From Pedobacter sp. ASV28 (GTDB lineage: Bacteria > Bacteroidota > Bacteroidia > Sphingobacteriales > Sphingobacteriaceae): DNA of 42,267 nt. Shown here one piece after another: positions 41,935 through 42,267 of the stretch. The stretch is from assembly GCF_016428855.1 (NCBI RefSeq), contig NZ_JAELTN010000044.1, positions 1 through 42,267 on the forward strand, in the 5' to 3' direction. Under the pieces are notes generated by a model, which saw only the letters and a program-made list of their open reading frames with translations, did no database searches and had not been told where the DNA came from. Positions within the stretch are counted from its first letter, which is position 1, and every line of letters begins with the position of its first letter. The position numbers and the translations under genes are program-made.

Positions 41935-42267
41935 CTAATCGAAAAAATATACGACCAATATTATTGCATTCTGGTTACTTAAATTGATCGGTGCATGTGA
42001 AAGCCGTCCATCAAAAAACATGGAGTCCCCTTTTTTGAGAACGATATCCTCATTCTCAAAACGATAGACGATTTCGCCTTCAATGATATATTTATATTCA
42101 AAAGCTTCTGTTACAACTTGTGTTCTTTCCGCACCCGGCTCTAATGTAAGTAGCACAAAATCAATGGTACTACTTTTAAGACTTCTAGAGAAAATTCTTT
42201 GGTAATGATAACCTGTTGCATCTTCTTTTTCAAAAGGTGTTAATTCTTCTTTTCTTATAATTAGAAT
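41935..42267 (-). CDS. Cupin-domain protein, 5' end beyond the window
   Basis: 110 residues visible, open to the window edge on the minus strand. The visible part is a cupin barrel: LEPGAERTQVVTEAFEYKYI, IEGEIVYRFENEDIVLKKGD and SMFFDGRLSHAPINLSNQNA. The G-x-E-x2-Y and GDSMFFDGRLSHAP patterns match cupin_2 domains. Many such proteins carry an N-terminal XRE helix-turn-helix (HTH-cupin regulators); that part would lie outside the window. Confidence 0.78.
   Translation of the reverse strand: MLIIRKEELTPFEKEDATGYHYQRIFSRSLKSSTIDFVLLTLEPGAERTQVVTEAFEYKYIIEGEIVYRFENEDIVLKKGDSMFFDGRLSHAPINLSNQNAIILVVYFFD

Noticed and set aside
1..42267. CRISPR array, prophage, toxin-antitoxin pair or insertion sequence
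   Set aside because: No regularly spaced short repeats, integrase, transposase, capsid genes or convincing toxin/antitoxin pair were found on either strand.

Overview
The window looks like chromosomal DNA of a Bacteroidota, most likely a Sphingobacteriaceae member close to Pedobacter. This is judged by eye, without a search. The main reasons are a BlaI / M56-peptidase-with-TonB-C-domain pair next to an outer-membrane beta-barrel receptor, a GlxA regulator, a SHOCT protein, DUF6629, GH130, Vit1/Ccc1 and EVE proteins, weak or absent Shine-Dalgarno sequences, and some TAnnTTTG-like -7 elements. No rRNA, intact tRNA, CRISPR array, transposase or integrase gene was seen.

Layout. 0-3.6 kb: AT-rich, with small membrane and lipoproteins, a frameshifted secreted protein, a TMEM175-like channel and a broken hypothetical gene. 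3.8-6.4 kb: AraC regulator and two short-chain dehydrogenases on the minus strand. 6.9-10.9 kb: BlaI-type repressor, M56/TonB_C membrane peptidase and a TonB-receptor-like outer-membrane protein, with several palindromes in the control regions. 11.2-12.6 kb: an eroded sensor kinase and response regulator. 12.7-34.7 kb: an apparently more GC-rich metabolic and stress-type block. It holds a HAD / phosphoketolase / class I aldolase operon, BON protein, coiled-coil lipoprotein, DUF6629 protein, SHOCT and release-factor-like small proteins, Zn-alcohol dehydrogenase, aldehyde dehydrogenase, broken HAD phosphatase, GH130, DJ-1/PfpI, quinone-oxidoreductase-like enzyme, a heterodimeric ABC exporter, a Vit1-type transporter, an SDR and YceI. 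34.8-36.0 kb: fused remnants of an NAD(P)H-hydrate dehydratase gene and an outer-membrane receptor gene. 36.2-42.3 kb: XRE regulator / CPBP protease divergent pair, a VOC-EVE-MarR operon with a palindromic operator, a GlxA regulator facing an SRPBCC-DoxX-SRPBCC-VOC operon, and a partial cupin protein at the edge.

Three patterns go beyond gene content. (1) A 15-base box, consensus GTGTGAATNATATAA, lies 73-105 bases upstream of the start codon of at least six transcription units between 16.8 and 33.2 kb, including a divergent pair. It suggests a shared regulon for the metabolic/stress block. (2) A repeat of about 70 bases, always in the same orientation and mostly followed by a hairpin-T-run terminator, occurs at 2.8, 6.6, 10.95 and 35.9 kb. 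It parcels the window into gene groups, and one copy directly truncates a gene remnant. (3) Many genes carry just one or two lesions (in-frame TAA, TAG or TGA, or a single frameshift). This means either recent gene erosion or sequence error.
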